A stretch of 64,000 nt of DNA from Endozoicomonas gorgoniicola (GCF_025562715.2 NZ_JAPFCC010000001.1:2746501-2810500); one strand, 5' to 3'. Shown: positions 44,241 to 53,652, counted from the first letter of the stretch. Numbers and translations are program-made. The notes: generated from the letters alone by a model not told the origin.

Positions 44241-45570
44241 GGCTCTTCCTCAATTTGAGTGGGTGATTTATTATATTCTGAAGCACTCAATGCAAGGATG
44301 CACCGATGCGTGATAAGCAACTCTATTCTCAAATACTGGGTATTGAGTCTCCTTGGTTCGTTTCTGAAGTTGAATTGTCATTACAGGATCAACAGGTTCG
44401 GGTATTCATTGAACACAATGGTAAAAAGGCCTGCAAATGCAGTGTTTGCGATAAGCCCTGCTCTGGCTACGACCACATCACTCAGAAGTGGCGTCATCTG
44501 GATACCTGTCAGTTTCAGACTATTCTAGTTGCCAGGGTTCCACGGACCCAGTGCCCTGAGCATAAGGTGTTAGCCATCAATGTGCCCTGGGCTGAATCTG
44601 ACTCTCGATATACAGCTCTGTTTGAAGCCCTTGTTATTGACTGGCTAAAGGAGGCAACTACGAAGGCAGTTGCACGACAAATGAAGCTTGGTTGGAATGC
44701 CATAGACGGTATTCAGCAGCGTGCAGTGAAGAGAGGACTGGCTCGTCGTGATGCTAAGCCACCAAAACGAATCGCTGTTGATGAAACCTCATTTCAAAAG
44801 CATCATGAATACGTCACAGTGGTCACTGACCACGACCAAGGCGTTGTTATTCACGTTTCTGATGACCGTAAAAGTGACAGTCTCAACGAGTACTTTGACA
44901 CACTGCCCTATGACCATAAAGAGGGGATCGAATGCGTGACGATGGACATGTCCAAGGCTTACATCAAGTCAGTCAGTGAGAATGTTCCAGACGCAGATCA
45001 GAAGATTGCATTTGATAAGTTTCACGTTGCTCAGTCTCTGGGTAAAGCTGTCAACAAGGTTCGGATAGAAGAGAACAAAGCCCTTGTAAACCAAGGTGTA
45101 GAGCTGCTTAAGGGGACTCGCTACGACTGGCTGACTAACCCTGAAAACATGTCTGAAGAGCAGTGGGATAACTTCGAACCACTGAGAAACTCGACACTTA
45201 AAACAGCTCGCGCCTGGGCCATCCGGCAAATGGCAATGAGCTTATGGAATTACAAGTCCAGAGCTTGGGCAATCAAGGCCTGGAAGAGGTGGCTATGCTG
45301 GGCGCAGAGATGTCGGCTTGAGCCCATAAAAGAAGTTGCCAGAACGGTCAAAGAGCACTTGTGGGGTATCATCAACGCTATTGTCCTTGAGGCTAATAAC
45401 GGTCGAGCAGAGGGAGTGAACAGCAAGATTCAGAGTTTGAAGAATCGGGCTTGTGGCTTTCGAAACCGTGAAAGATATAAGACAGCGATCTACTTTCATC
45501 TTGGAGGCTTGGACTTGTACCCCACTGGCGTACATCGTTGAAAACTACCCACTTAAAACAGGGAAGAACC
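44241..45570 (+). mobile_element. Complete ISL3-family insertion sequence
   Basis: 1330 bp. Terminal inverted repeats GGCTCTTCC... and ...GGAAGAACC share about 18 of 25 positions, ending in TTxAGTGGGT on both sides. An 8-bp target duplication TTATTTTA flanks it exactly (44233-44240 and 45571-45578), the usual ISL3 length. Intact transposase; recent insertion likely. Confidence 0.93.
44306..45541 (+). CDS. ISL3-family transposase
   Basis: 411 aa. N-terminal zinc-binding part (CKCSVCDKPC...CPEH), then the DDE core: Asp in IAVDETSF, Asp in VTMDMSKAY and Glu in VLEANNGRAEGVNSKIQ, in the spacing of ISL3 enzymes. It fills nearly all of the element. Confidence 0.95.
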   Translation: MRDKQLYSQILGIESPWFVSEVELSLQDQQVRVFIEHNGKKACKCSVCDKPCSGYDHITQKWRHLDTCQFQTILVARVPRTQCPEHKVLAINVPWAESDSRYTALFEALVIDWLKEATTKAVARQMKLGWNAIDGIQQRAVKRGLARRDAKPPKRIAVDETSFQKHHEYVTVVTDHDQGVVIHVSDDRKSDSLNEYFDTLPYDHKEGIECVTMDMSKAYIKSVSENVPDADQKIAFDKFHVAQSLGKAVNKVRIEENKALVNQGVELLKGTRYDWLTNPENMSEEQWDNFEPLRNSTLKTARAWAIRQMAMSLWNYKSRAWAIKAWKRWLCWAQRCRLEPIKEVARTVKEHLWGIINAIVLEANNGRAEGVNSKIQSLKNRACGFRNRERYKTAIYFHLGGLDLYPTGVHR

Positions 45571-45941
45571 TTATTTTATCCAGTTATTGCATGCACAATA
45601 TTTGAAGAGCTTTTGTGTCGCAGCATTGTTCACAACCTGGCCAACAAAATGACAAATTACATATTTCAACAGAAGGACAATGCAAAGTTTACAGCCAGCT
45701 GCTTAAGCTCCGGTTTCTTCGGCCTGATTCATTTGACCGAACCTGATGCGTTTGTCAAAGCTAGTTTCGCAACAGTAAATGGCTTTGCTTTTGCACGCAC
45801 CTATAACGACTATGGCCTTCTGGGTTCTATCTCCAGTCATATGACTTATAATTTAGTATTAAACACTGTCGTGTATACATTCGGTGATTAATGACTGTCA
45901 GGAGCGGTCCTCCCAGACAGCCCCTTAAAAAAGCAGCCCCG

Positions 45942-46616
45942 CTACAGCTGATAACGGGTAGGGTCAGACAGCCCGGCTTCTTCAAAACCTTTCTTGCGAT
46001 AACGACAGCTGTCACATACCCCGCAGGCACGACCGTCCTCATCAGCCTGATAGCAGGATACGGTCAAACCATAGTCTACTCCCAGACGATCCCCTTCCTG
46101 AACAATCTGAGCCTTGGTCAGTTTTAACAGGGGCGCCCGAATATGGAAATGGTCACCCTCGACCCCCGCTTTAGTGGCAAGATTTGCCATTTTTTCAAAG
46201 GCATCCAGATATTCTGGCCGGCAATCCGGATAGCCAGAATAATCAACATCATTGGCACCGATAAAGATATCCCTGGCCCCCAGCACTTCTGCCCAGCCCA
46301 GGGCCAGAGACAGAAATACCGTATTGCGTGCCGGAACATAGGTCACAGGAATACCCTCATCCAGATCCTCTGGCACATCAATCTCATCATCGGTCAGGGC
46401 AGAACCACCAATATCCCGAAAATCCATCTTCAGGGTTTTATGGTCCTTTGCACCCAGCACCTCAGACACCGTCTTTGATGCGTTCAGCTCGGCACGATGA
46501 CGCTGACCATAATCAAAGCTCATGGTGTAGCATTCATATCCCTGATCCTTTGCCATCGCCAGAACTGTCGTGGAATCCAGACCTCCGGACAGAAGCACAA
46601 CTGCTTTTTTAGACAT
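45942..46616 (-). CDS. queC: 7-cyano-7-deazaguanine synthase
   Basis: Makes preQ0 from carboxy-deazaguanine for tRNA queuosine. 224 aa from the ATG at 46616 (AAGGAG 6 bases upstream; a GTG at 46634 overlaps queE). PP-loop SGGLDSTT near the N-terminus, IFIGANDVDYSGYPDCR, and the zinc site CGVCDSC (about 206) preceded by SCYQ. Downstream of queE by 10 bases. Confidence 0.96.
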   Translation of the reverse strand: MSKKAVVLLSGGLDSTTVLAMAKDQGYECYTMSFDYGQRHRAELNASKTVSEVLGAKDHKTLKMDFRDIGGSALTDDEIDVPEDLDEGIPVTYVPARNTVFLSLALGWAEVLGARDIFIGANDVDYSGYPDCRPEYLDAFEKMANLATKAGVEGDHFHIRAPLLKLTKAQIVQEGDRLGVDYGLTVSCYQADEDGRACGVCDSCRYRKKGFEEAGLSDPTRYQL

Positions 46617-46626
46617 TTCAATCTCC

Positions 46627-47277
46627 TTAGACACCTGTTTTGTCGCCCCAGATTACCCGGTGCAACTGAATTTGAAACCGTACCGGTAAACGATCAGCCA
46701 GAATCCACTCTGCCAGCTCCGCTGGCTCCACTCCGGTACTGACCGGGGAGAACAACACATCCGATACTTTTCCGGCCAGATCATACTCAATCAGCTTGCT
46801 GGCAGACCAGTCATAATCAGCACGGTCAGCAATCACAAACTTCACCTGATCCTTGTGATCCAGATGTTGAATATTCTGATAAAGATTCTTTCCAGACTCA
46901 CCGGAACCGGGAGCCTTCAAGTCCATCACCTTGACAATTCGCGCATCCACCTCAGCCAGATCCAGCGCACCACTGGTTTCCAGAGAAACTTCATAACCTG
47001 CATCTGCCAGACACTTAAGCAACAGCAGGCAATCGGGCTGCGCCAGCGGTTCACCACCGGTGACACAGACATATTTAGCGCCATAGCCAGCAACCTGCTG
47101 CAGAATACTGTCAATCGTCCTGCGCTCTCCCCCGGAGAAGGAATATTCGGTATCGCACCAGTTACAACGCAGAGGGCAGCCTGTCAACCGCACAAACACC
47201 GTTGGCAGCCCGGAGGTTCTGGACTCCCCCTGAAGAGAGTAAAAAATTTCAGAAATTCGAAGGGATTCAGAAAACAT
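46627..47277 (-). CDS. queE: 7-carboxy-7-deazaguanine synthase (radical SAM)
   Basis: 216 aa. Radical-SAM cluster motif in GCPLRCNWCDTEYSF (CxxxCxxC), SAM-binding VCVTGGEPLAQP, and the start MFSESLRISEIFYSLQGE. Converts carboxy-tetrahydropterin to carboxy-deazaguanine, the step before QueC. No preQ1 riboswitch is recognised in the leader; a 20-bp imperfect direct repeat lies there instead. Confidence 0.95.
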   Translation of the reverse strand: MFSESLRISEIFYSLQGESRTSGLPTVFVRLTGCPLRCNWCDTEYSFSGGERRTIDSILQQVAGYGAKYVCVTGGEPLAQPDCLLLLKCLADAGYEVSLETSGALDLAEVDARIVKVMDLKAPGSGESGKNLYQNIQHLDHKDQVKFVIADRADYDWSASKLIEYDLAGKVSDVLFSPVSTGVEPAELAEWILADRLPVRFQIQLHRVIWGDKTGV

Positions 47278-47290
47278 GAGAGATACTATT

Positions 47291-47330
47291 TATTAATCAG
47301 CAAAGCAGGGTATTAATCAGCAACGAAGGG
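47291..47330. repeat. Imperfect 20-bp direct repeat in the queE leader
   Basis: Two copies of TATTAATCAGCAA followed by 7 bases ending in GGG, differing at a few positions. It lies just upstream of queE and could be slippage. Confidence 0.7.
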
Positions 47331-47370
47331 TAGCTAACTGGCAGTGAGAGTGCAAAATTATGCTACACCA

Positions 47371-47397
47371 ACAAAAACACCATGCAAGCATGGTGTT
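47371..47397 (-). terminator. Terminator of the tol-pal operon
   Basis: On the minus strand a perfect 10-bp stem AACACCATGC/GCATGGTGTT with a 2-base loop and a following T-run; 27 bases beyond the cpoB stop. Confidence 0.85.
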
Positions 47398-47423
47398 AAA
47401 GGTTAGCCTGGCAAGTTCCTGTC

Positions 47424-48314
47424 TCAGCTATCCGACATACTCTGCAGATAAGTATCAGACAGCCTTGCAGCCGAACTTTCGGGGTACTGGCTGACTACCG
47501 ATTCAAGGTACTTTCGGGCTTCAGCCTTGTCACCCAGCAAGTCGTATAACCGACCCAGCTTATAGGCTGCGTCAGGCACCTTGTCACTGTCCGGGTATTG
47601 CTCCATGACAACTCTGAATTCATCACGGGCAGGCTCAAGCTTTCCCTGGGCCATCAGCACTTCGCCCAGCCAGTACTGTACGTTATCGGAAAGTTTTCCA
47701 TCAGGGTATTCTTCCAGCAACCTGCGCAGAGCGACCAGCGCCTGATCAAATTTGCGATCACGGATCAACCCGAAAGCCGCCTGATACTCAGTCTGCTCAC
47801 GCCCAGCCATCAACTCTTCAGGTGATTGACGGGCAGGCAGCTGAACCGGCGAATTGCCCGGTTCGGCTGCCTGACTGATATTGGCAGAGCGATCGCCGGT
47901 CAAATCAGATGCAGGCTGATCACCCATCGCCCTGCTGATACGGGCATCCAGATCCAGGTAACGATCACGAAACTCCGCTTCGTTCTGCCTGAGTTGAAAC
48001 TCCAGCTCTTCAACACGCCCCTCAAGAGTCATGTTTCTTTTGCGCAGTTCTTCTATCTGATTGAGAAAATAAGCCGTGCTGTTTGCCGATTGCGACCGGG
48101 GCTGGCTATTCTCTTCAGAAACCTGCTGAGTCTGCGCACTCTGAATGACACGTTCAACACTCTCTGGCGCTGACACTGGAGTGGCATCCTGAGCGGTTTC
48201 TCTGACAACCTCTGCCGTTGGCAAAGACTCAACAACAGGTACTGCGGCAAGTACCGGAACGGCCAGCAAACTGGCCAGAATCAGGAAAGAGCTGGATAAA
48301 GGTTTCAAACTCAT
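47424..48314 (-). CDS. cpoB: Cell division coordinator CpoB (YbgF)
   Basis: 296-aa periplasmic protein coordinating peptidoglycan synthesis with outer-membrane constriction through Tol-Pal. Signal peptide at residues 1-23 (SFLILASLLAVPVLAA), an N-terminal coiled coil (about 80-115, QIEELRKRNMTLEGRVEELEFQLRQNEAEFRDR) and three C-terminal TPR units (FGLIRDRKFDQALVALRRLLEEYPDGK onward). Last gene of the tol-pal operon, 15 bases after pal. Confidence 0.95.
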   Translation of the reverse strand: MSLKPLSSSFLILASLLAVPVLAAVPVVESLPTAEVVRETAQDATPVSAPESVERVIQSAQTQQVSEENSQPRSQSANSTAYFLNQIEELRKRNMTLEGRVEELEFQLRQNEAEFRDRYLDLDARISRAMGDQPASDLTGDRSANISQAAEPGNSPVQLPARQSPEELMAGREQTEYQAAFGLIRDRKFDQALVALRRLLEEYPDGKLSDNVQYWLGEVLMAQGKLEPARDEFRVVMEQYPDSDKVPDAAYKLGRLYDLLGDKAEARKYLESVVSQYPESSAARLSDTYLQSMSDS

Positions 48315-48329
48315 TAGCTATCTCAGTTA

Positions 48330-48902
48330 TTAGTTAATGACAATCTGTGCGCGACGGTTCTTAGCCCAGGCTGTTTCGTTATGGGCTGGATCAACCGGCT
48401 TCTCGAAGCCAAAGCTGATCACATCAATACGGCTGCTGGCTACGCCTTTCGCTTCGAGATAGTCTTTCACCGCATTGGCTCGACGCTCACCCAGAGCCAG
48501 GTTATAAGTACGGGTACCACGCTCGTCAGTGTGTCCCTGCACAATAATGTTCTTACCCATACCCTGATCAGAGTTCAGGTAAGCCGCCTGTACGTCCAGA
48601 GCCTTATAATCACTGTCGCTCAGCTTGGAACTGTCAAAAGCAAAGTTAAACGTGTCGCGCTCCAGCAGCATCTCAACCTCTTCCGCACTCGCCTGAACGT
48701 CACCACTGTCCATAACAGCCTGTACCGCCGGGTCCAGTACTGGCATGGTTTCAATCACCACATTTTCAGTCACAACCGTTTCTTCAGGTGTTACCGTGGT
48801 TTCCGCACCGGATGTGCTTTCACCACCGGTAGAAGCACAACCTGCCAGCCACAGGGCAGAAGCCACCAAGGTGGCTGCCTTAACATAATTGGCAATTCGC
48901 AT
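48330..48902 (-). CDS. pal: Peptidoglycan-associated lipoprotein Pal
   Basis: 190 aa from the ATG at 48902 (GGAG upstream). Lipobox LAGC with acylated Cys22. The C-terminal OmpA-like domain binds peptidoglycan: FAFDSSKLSDSDYKAL, VQGHTDERGTRTYNLALGERRANAVKDYL (Asp and Arg ligands), and FGFEKPVDPAHNE. Tethers the outer membrane to the wall and to TolB. Confidence 0.97.
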   Translation of the reverse strand: MRIANYVKAATLVASALWLAGCASTGGESTSGAETTVTPEETVVTENVVIETMPVLDPAVQAVMDSGDVQASAEEVEMLLERDTFNFAFDSSKLSDSDYKALDVQAAYLNSDQGMGKNIIVQGHTDERGTRTYNLALGERRANAVKDYLEAKGVASSRIDVISFGFEKPVDPAHNETAWAKNRRAQIVIN

Positions 48903-48928
48903 TACAGACTCCAATTGTTTAATGTTGG

Positions 48929-48953
48929 TTAGTTGGATATTAGTTAGTTGGAT
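48929..48953. repeat. Short repeats in the tolB-pal gap
   Basis: TTAGTTGGAT occurs twice with a 15-base period (48929 and 48944), amid further TTAGTTAG units. Confidence 0.6.
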
Positions 48954-49051
48954 GTTAGTTAGATTGTTGCAGTACAGTATCAGAACCCTTTACACGGGAC
49001 TAGCCCACACCGCAACAAACGCGATACACACAACTACTTTTTTTACGGCGT

Positions 49052-50392
49052 TTACCTAACCGCAGGCCCCCAGACTGGTTCCCGGACATCACCAGTCGCC
49101 GACGGCAGGCGGTATTTTACCCTACCATCCGCAGTGACAATACCCAGTTCACCATGCTTCCCCCCCTGAACAGCATAGATCAGCCTTCGGCCTCCCGGAG
49201 AAACGCTGGGCGAATCTTCAAGCTGTGCTGATGTCAGCAACCTCAGGCGATTGGAGTCCAGATCAAGAATTGCGATGTTAAATTCGGCTGCGCCCTGCCC
49301 CTTGTGTACCAGGGCCAGCGATTTACCATCCGGGAAGACTTTTGCCCGTGCATTGAAACGTCCCTTGAACGTCAGGCGACGGGGATTGCCAACTGCCTCC
49401 ACAGAACCATCAGACAAGTGTTTAACATCCAGTTGATAAATCTGCGCACTACCACCCCGGTTCGAGGTAAAAACAATACTGTTGCCGTCTGGCATCCAGT
49501 CCGGTTCAGTATCAATGGAATAATGTCGGGTCAGCTGACTCAGTTTGCCGGAAGCCAGATCCTTGACATAGATATCCGGATTACCGCCTTTAGACAACAC
49601 CAGGGCTACTTGCTTACCGTCCGGAGAGAATACCGGCGAACTGTTCAGACCCTTGTAGTCAGTCAGTTTCTGTCGTTTGCCTGTTGCCAGTTCCTGCAGG
49701 AAGATAGCAGGCTTACCCGCTTCAAAAGACACATAAGCAATACGACGGCCGTCTGGCGACCAGGCAGGCGACAGAATAGGCTCTTTGGAACGGACGATAA
49801 CACGCGCCCGCTTTCCATCGGCATCGGCATAGTTTAACTGATAATCGGTGTTATCAATGCTATGTCTCTGGGCAGTCACATACATTAAGCGGGTTGAAAA
49901 ATCGGCCGGGATGCCGGTGATTTTTGCGTAGACAGCATCACTGATGGTATGCGCCATGGTTCGCAGCTGGCTTTCAACGCCCCGAACCTGCCCTTTCAGA
50001 ATAGAGCGCTGGCGCAGTACATCGAACAGCTGATAGTCAACCGTATACTGACCACTGCTCTGGCTAACCCGGCCGATCACCAGATAAGAAGCCCCAAGCA
50101 CCTTCCAGTCACGATAGAAGACATTGGACTCTTTGCTGGGAAAACTGAGCATATCTTCCCGTTTCAGCGGATCAAACAGACCACTGAGTCGCAAATCATC
50201 ACTGATGGTTCCTGCCATATCTTCTGGCAGAATTGTCTTGCCGTCAAAACTGAACGGTGCCACAGCCATGCGTACCGCACGATCATTACCATGGGTAATT
50301 TCAATAGTCAGCTCAGCCCTTGCCGGCATCGCCAGAGCCAGCTGAACCAGAAGCAGCAGGGCAAAGGATGCAAACCATCTGACTGTTGTCAT
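49052..50392 (-). CDS. tolB: Tol-Pal protein TolB
   Basis: 446-aa periplasmic beta-propeller, from the ATG at 50392 (GAGG upstream), which begins the signal peptide (FASFALLLLVQLALAMPARA). N-terminal domain to about residue 165, then six WD-like blades with PAWSPDGRRIAYVS, PVFSPDGKQVALV, PDWMPDGNSIVFTS and similar. Binds Pal and relays TolA energy. 65 bases after tolA. Confidence 0.97.
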   Translation of the reverse strand: MTTVRWFASFALLLLVQLALAMPARAELTIEITHGNDRAVRMAVAPFSFDGKTILPEDMAGTISDDLRLSGLFDPLKREDMLSFPSKESNVFYRDWKVLGASYLVIGRVSQSSGQYTVDYQLFDVLRQRSILKGQVRGVESQLRTMAHTISDAVYAKITGIPADFSTRLMYVTAQRHSIDNTDYQLNYADADGKRARVIVRSKEPILSPAWSPDGRRIAYVSFEAGKPAIFLQELATGKRQKLTDYKGLNSSPVFSPDGKQVALVLSKGGNPDIYVKDLASGKLSQLTRHYSIDTEPDWMPDGNSIVFTSNRGGSAQIYQLDVKHLSDGSVEAVGNPRRLTFKGRFNARAKVFPDGKSLALVHKGQGAAEFNIAILDLDSNRLRLLTSAQLEDSPSVSPGGRRLIYAVQGGKHGELGIVTADGRVKYRLPSATGDVREPVWGPAVR

Positions 50393-50457
50393 AGTGCCCC
50401 CTCTCCCCGGGTCAAAGTGGCTCGTTGTCGTATTTATCGAGCGAGTCATCAAACGAG

Positions 50458-51327
50458 TCATCGAACTAGATCCTCTGGCCTGAACCTGAAATTAAAGCGT
50501 CGGAAGCTGGCATCAAATATTCTGCGATCCAGCTTTTTTAACTCTGGAAATGGCGCTGCAAGCTGTACGGCCTGTACCGCAGAACGGTCAAAAGAGTCAC
50601 TGCCACTGCCTTCCAGCAGCTTAACTTCCAGCAGGTCACCAAATGGCGACAGGGTAACCTGCAGCAATGCTGTCATATTATTGCGGGCGCTGGGCGGACG
50701 ATTCCAGTTATTAACAATGAGGTTATTCAGCAACTCGCTGTAATAGCGAACCTCTGCCGCATCTTTCTCGGCCTGTTCAGCAGCCTGCCGGGCTGCCGCT
50801 TCCTGTTGCTCTCTCTGGATTCGTTCCTGTTCCAGCTGGCGCAGTGTTTCTTCCCGCTGTTTGCGTTGACGTTCAGCTTCCTGTTGGCGCTTCCTTTCTG
50901 CTTCCAGTTTGCGCTGACGCTCCCGTTCCTTACGCGCTTCCTCTTCTTTTTTCGCTTTTTCCCGGGCTTCCTGCTCTTTTCGCAGGGCAATTTCCCGCTG
51001 GCGTTTTTCCTCTGCCAGACGACGCTGCTTTTCTTCCCGAATAGCTTCCTGACGCTTGCGCTCAGCAGCCTCCCGAGCTTTGCGAGCAGAGTCGTCTACC
51101 TGCGGCTGGGGGCGGGGCTGCGGAGCAGACTGCACTGTTTCAACCAGACTCGCCTTGATATTGCGGGGAGGAACAATATTCAACTGACGCTCAACCGACC
51201 AGCTGGTGCTTAGCAGCAGTAATAATGAGGCGTGCAAAAGAAGCGAGACGACAACTGGAAAACTGTAGCCACGAAAGGCTGCTTTACGAAAAACCTTGTT
51301 CAGTATCCGGTTCAATACTTTCTTCAT
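50458..51327 (-). CDS. tolA: Tol-Pal protein TolA
   Basis: 289 aa. Inner-membrane anchor at about residues 22-43 (FPVVVSLLLHASLLLLLS). A long charged helix of Lys/Glu/Arg/Gln repeats (about 75-195). The C-terminal domain (EVRYYSELLNNLIVNNWNRPPSA to the end) contacts TolB and Pal. Shorter than E. coli TolA (421 aa), mainly in the helix. Confidence 0.95.
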   Translation of the reverse strand: MKKVLNRILNKVFRKAAFRGYSFPVVVSLLLHASLLLLLSTSWSVERQLNIVPPRNIKASLVETVQSAPQPRPQPQVDDSARKAREAAERKRQEAIREEKQRRLAEEKRQREIALRKEQEAREKAKKEEEARKERERQRKLEAERKRQQEAERQRKQREETLRQLEQERIQREQQEAAARQAAEQAEKDAAEVRYYSELLNNLIVNNWNRPPSARNNMTALLQVTLSPFGDLLEVKLLEGSGSDSFDRSAVQAVQLAAPFPELKKLDRRIFDASFRRFNFRFRPEDLVR

Positions 51328-51339
51328 CAGCAGCAGCCG

Positions 51340-51783
51340 TTAGTTTTCCTGCCGATCCAGTTCCGCCGGATCAGTAATCAGTCCGACATTTTCGACACCG
51401 GCTGACTGCAGCCCTGCCATTAACTCAATCACAGAGCCATAAGCCACCTTTCGATCTCCCTTGATCAACACCTGGGTACGGGGGCTGGCAGACAACACCT
51501 TGCCCACCTTTTCAGCAATCACATCCAGTCCTTTTGCAGCTTCCCGTTCTGCCCCCAGATCAATGAAGTATTCACCATCCGCCTTGACTGAAATAATCAA
51601 CGCTTCAATATCTTCTTCCAGGGGTATTAACTGACTGGTTGTTTTTGGCAGGTCGACCTGCAGCCCCTGGGTCAGCATTGGAGCACTGACCATAAAGGCA
51701 ACCAGCAATACCATCATGATGTCGATAAACGGAACCATATTGATTTCCGACATCACTTTGCGACCTGTTCTGGAGCGCGCCAT
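51340..51783 (-). CDS. tolR: Tol-Pal protein TolR
   Basis: 147 aa of the ExbD/TolR family. One membrane segment (about 17-37) with the proton-conducting Asp in FIDIMMVLLVAFMV. The periplasmic part ends GLQSAGVENVGLITDP. Forms the proton channel with TolQ; 14 bases downstream of tolQ. Confidence 0.97.
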   Translation of the reverse strand: MARSRTGRKVMSEINMVPFIDIMMVLLVAFMVSAPMLTQGLQVDLPKTTSQLIPLEEDIEALIISVKADGEYFIDLGAEREAAKGLDVIAEKVGKVLSASPRTQVLIKGDRKVAYGSVIELMAGLQSAGVENVGLITDPAELDRQEN

Positions 51784-51797
51784 AGACAGTAGTCTCC

Positions 51798-52496
51798 TCA
51801 GCCCGCTTCTGGTCGGTTGGAACGGCTGTGAACCTTACGATGCAGAATGCTGTGGAACTCATCGGCAAAGGTTTCATAGCTGGCGAGCAGGGCATCAACC
51901 CGCGACGCATAACGGTTATAAGCTACAACGGCCGGAATGGCTGCAACCAGGCCAACCGCTGTAGTCATCAGAGCTTCAGCAATACCCGGGGCAACAGAAG
52001 CCAGCGTCGCCTGTTGCACCTGGGCCAGTCCACGGAACGAGTTCATAATCCCGACAACGGTTCCGAACAGGCCGACGTAAGGACAGGTTGAACCGACACT
52101 GGCAAGGAATGGCAGATGGGTTTCCAGTTTCTCCTGTTCTCTGGAAATGGCAACCCGCATAGCTCGCTGGGTGCCTTCCATAACGGCATCCGCTTCCGAG
52201 GTCCCCAGGCTGCGCAGGCGGCTGAACTCACGGAAGCCTGCCTTGAAAATATTCTCCAGACCTTCGTCCGGACTGGCGTTATCCTGCAATTCCCGGAACA
52301 GTTGGGAAAGGTCCATACCCGACCAGAACCGATCCTCAAATTCGAGCATGCTTTGCTGAGCGTTACGAATCAACAAACCACGCTGAACAATCATCACCCA
52401 GGAAGCGACAGAAGCCGCAATCAGCATCAGCAATACTAACAGCACAACCCAGCTGGAATTACTGATCAGCGACCATATGGACATGCTATCAGCCAC
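51798..52496 (-). CDS. tolQ: Tol-Pal protein TolQ
   Basis: 232 aa of the MotA/TolQ/ExbB family. Three membrane segments: residues 15-37, about 135-160 (ACPYVGLFGTVVGIMNSF) and 170-195 (APGIAEALMTTAVGLVAAIPAVVAYN). The GTG start at 52496 is chosen because GAGG lies 7 bases upstream; the ATG 4 codons later lacks a site. Confidence 0.97.
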   Translation of the reverse strand: MADSMSIWSLISNSSWVVLLVLLMLIAASVASWVMIVQRGLLIRNAQQSMLEFEDRFWSGMDLSQLFRELQDNASPDEGLENIFKAGFREFSRLRSLGTSEADAVMEGTQRAMRVAISREQEKLETHLPFLASVGSTCPYVGLFGTVVGIMNSFRGLAQVQQATLASVAPGIAEALMTTAVGLVAAIPAVVAYNRYASRVDALLASYETFADEFHSILHRKVHSRSNRPEAG

Positions 52497-52543
52497 TGAT
52501 TACCTCGCTTGCAGTTAATTTAAAAACAGGGTGTATCATACCA

Positions 52544-52984
52544 TCAAACCTGTGACGTGTTGCTGACATTCAGGCATAGACTCCGTAAGGCTTTTGTAAT
52601 ACTGACAGGCTTCATTGAAGCGCTGTCGAGACAGGCGACAACAAACTCTCCTGTACACAGTACCCGCTCATTATTCAGCCCCTGATTGAGCAGGACGGAC
52701 TGACGAAAAACAAGGCTGGCACGCTTTACTTCAGAAATTTCTACAGTTACAGATATTTCGTCATCCAGTCTGCCCGGGTGACGAAAACGAACATCAGCAC
52801 TGGTCACCGCAAACACTCTGCCCAATTCACTCATGACCTGATGCCCCATACCAATATGCCGCAACAAATCAGTACGAGCGCGTTCCATAAATTTGAGGTA
52901 ATTGGCATGGTAAACAATACCAGCAGCATCAGTGTCTTCGTAATAAACCCGCTGAAGGCTGGAAAAAGGGGCGTCAGAACTCAC
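52544..52984 (-). CDS. ybgC: Acyl-CoA thioesterase YbgC
   Basis: 146-aa hot-dog thioesterase at the head of the tol-pal operon. Active-site pattern VYYEDTDAAGIVYHANYLKFMERAR with catalytic Asp. GTG start. Hydrolyses acyl-CoA or acyl-carrier thioesters and is associated with phospholipid synthesis enzymes in E. coli. Confidence 0.95.
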   Translation of the reverse strand: MSSDAPFSSLQRVYYEDTDAAGIVYHANYLKFMERARTDLLRHIGMGHQVMSELGRVFAVTSADVRFRHPGRLDDEISVTVEISEVKRASLVFRQSVLLNQGLNNERVLCTGEFVVACLDSASMKPVSITKALRSLCLNVSNTSQV

Positions 52985-53121
52985 GACAGTGTACTCATAT
53001 ATTCAGTAAGGTCATTAAACCAGATCGCTGAAAACCTTGAAAGACTTTGATGGCATACTCACATAGCGCGTAGAAGGCATTGAAGCCATCTACCAGAATA
53101 CGGTTTGAATGAAACGATGTA

Positions 53122-53652
53122 CTAGTAGCACCAGTGACACCGCCGGTGGTGATAGCGCCGGTGGTGATAGTGATAAGGTGCATGGTAACCGCGCCATCGA
53201 ATGGCATCAATGTGTTCTCGTTCAAGTTTCTGCAGGTTTTCATTGCGCCGGTCCTGCTGCAATTTCTGTTCCATACCCTGCTGGCGCTGCAGCATATCAG
53301 CCTGCGGCACCGGCTGGCCAAATCGTCTCAGGGCTTCCTGCGCCTCAGGAATACCCCAGCGGGCAGCCATGGTGTAGTACTTGAAGGCCTGCTCCATAGA
53401 GGCTGGCACTCCGACACCCTGCTCATAGCACCGTCCGGCATGGTACTGGTCAATCGGCAGCTCAGCCGTCCCACCCGTGACTCTGTGGCAGGATGTTTCA
53501 GACAGTGAAAAACCGTCCCCAAAGACACCGGGAGCCGATGGCTGGGCATCAACCCGGACATTATTACTGCAACCAGCGACCAACATGGTCAGTATCAATA
53601 ATACGCCGTACAGCCTATATCTGTGTTCAGGTCTCTCTATATCCTTCATCAT
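53122..53652 (-). CDS. Sel1-repeat lipoprotein
   Basis: 176 aa. Lipoprotein signal with lipobox MLVAGC (Cys28). One clear Sel1-like repeat (about 72-105): HAGRCYEQGVGVPASMEQAFKYYTMAARWGIPEAQ. Then a Gln/Arg-rich helix and a His/Arg-rich tail (HHRRYHHRR), whose codons form a GGTGATAGCGCC/GGTGGTGATAG repeat in DNA. Its start overlaps the end of the histidine-kinase gene by 26 bases, so it is probably cotranslated, perhaps as an envelope partner of the kinase (inference). Confidence 0.8.
   Translation of the reverse strand: MMKDIERPEHRYRLYGVLLILTMLVAGCSNNVRVDAQPSAPGVFGDGFSLSETSCHRVTGGTAELPIDQYHAGRCYEQGVGVPASMEQAFKYYTMAARWGIPEAQEALRRFGQPVPQADMLQRQQGMEQKLQQDRRNENLQKLEREHIDAIRWRGYHAPYHYHHRRYHHRRCHWCY

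Larger units (their letters stand above)
43954..45891 (+). pseudogene. CPBP-family intramembrane protease gene split by an ISL3 element
   Basis: Two halves of one gene. The 5' part (43954-44240) starts MISTSTVPPQ after a GGAG site and contains one membrane segment. The 3' part (45579-45891) carries the CPBP/Abi motifs: EELLCRS (EExxxR), GFFGLIHL (FxxxH) and HMTYNL (HxxxN). Removing the element plus one target copy joins them in frame (GTPIPLF then YPVIACTIFEE) to give a 199-aa protein of 600 coding bases. Such proteases process prenylated or membrane peptides. Now disrupted. Confidence 0.85.

Noticed and set aside
47278..47423. preQ1 riboswitch upstream of queE
   Set aside because: I could not find the compact H-type pseudoknot pattern; the stretch holds only a direct repeat and the tol-pal terminator.
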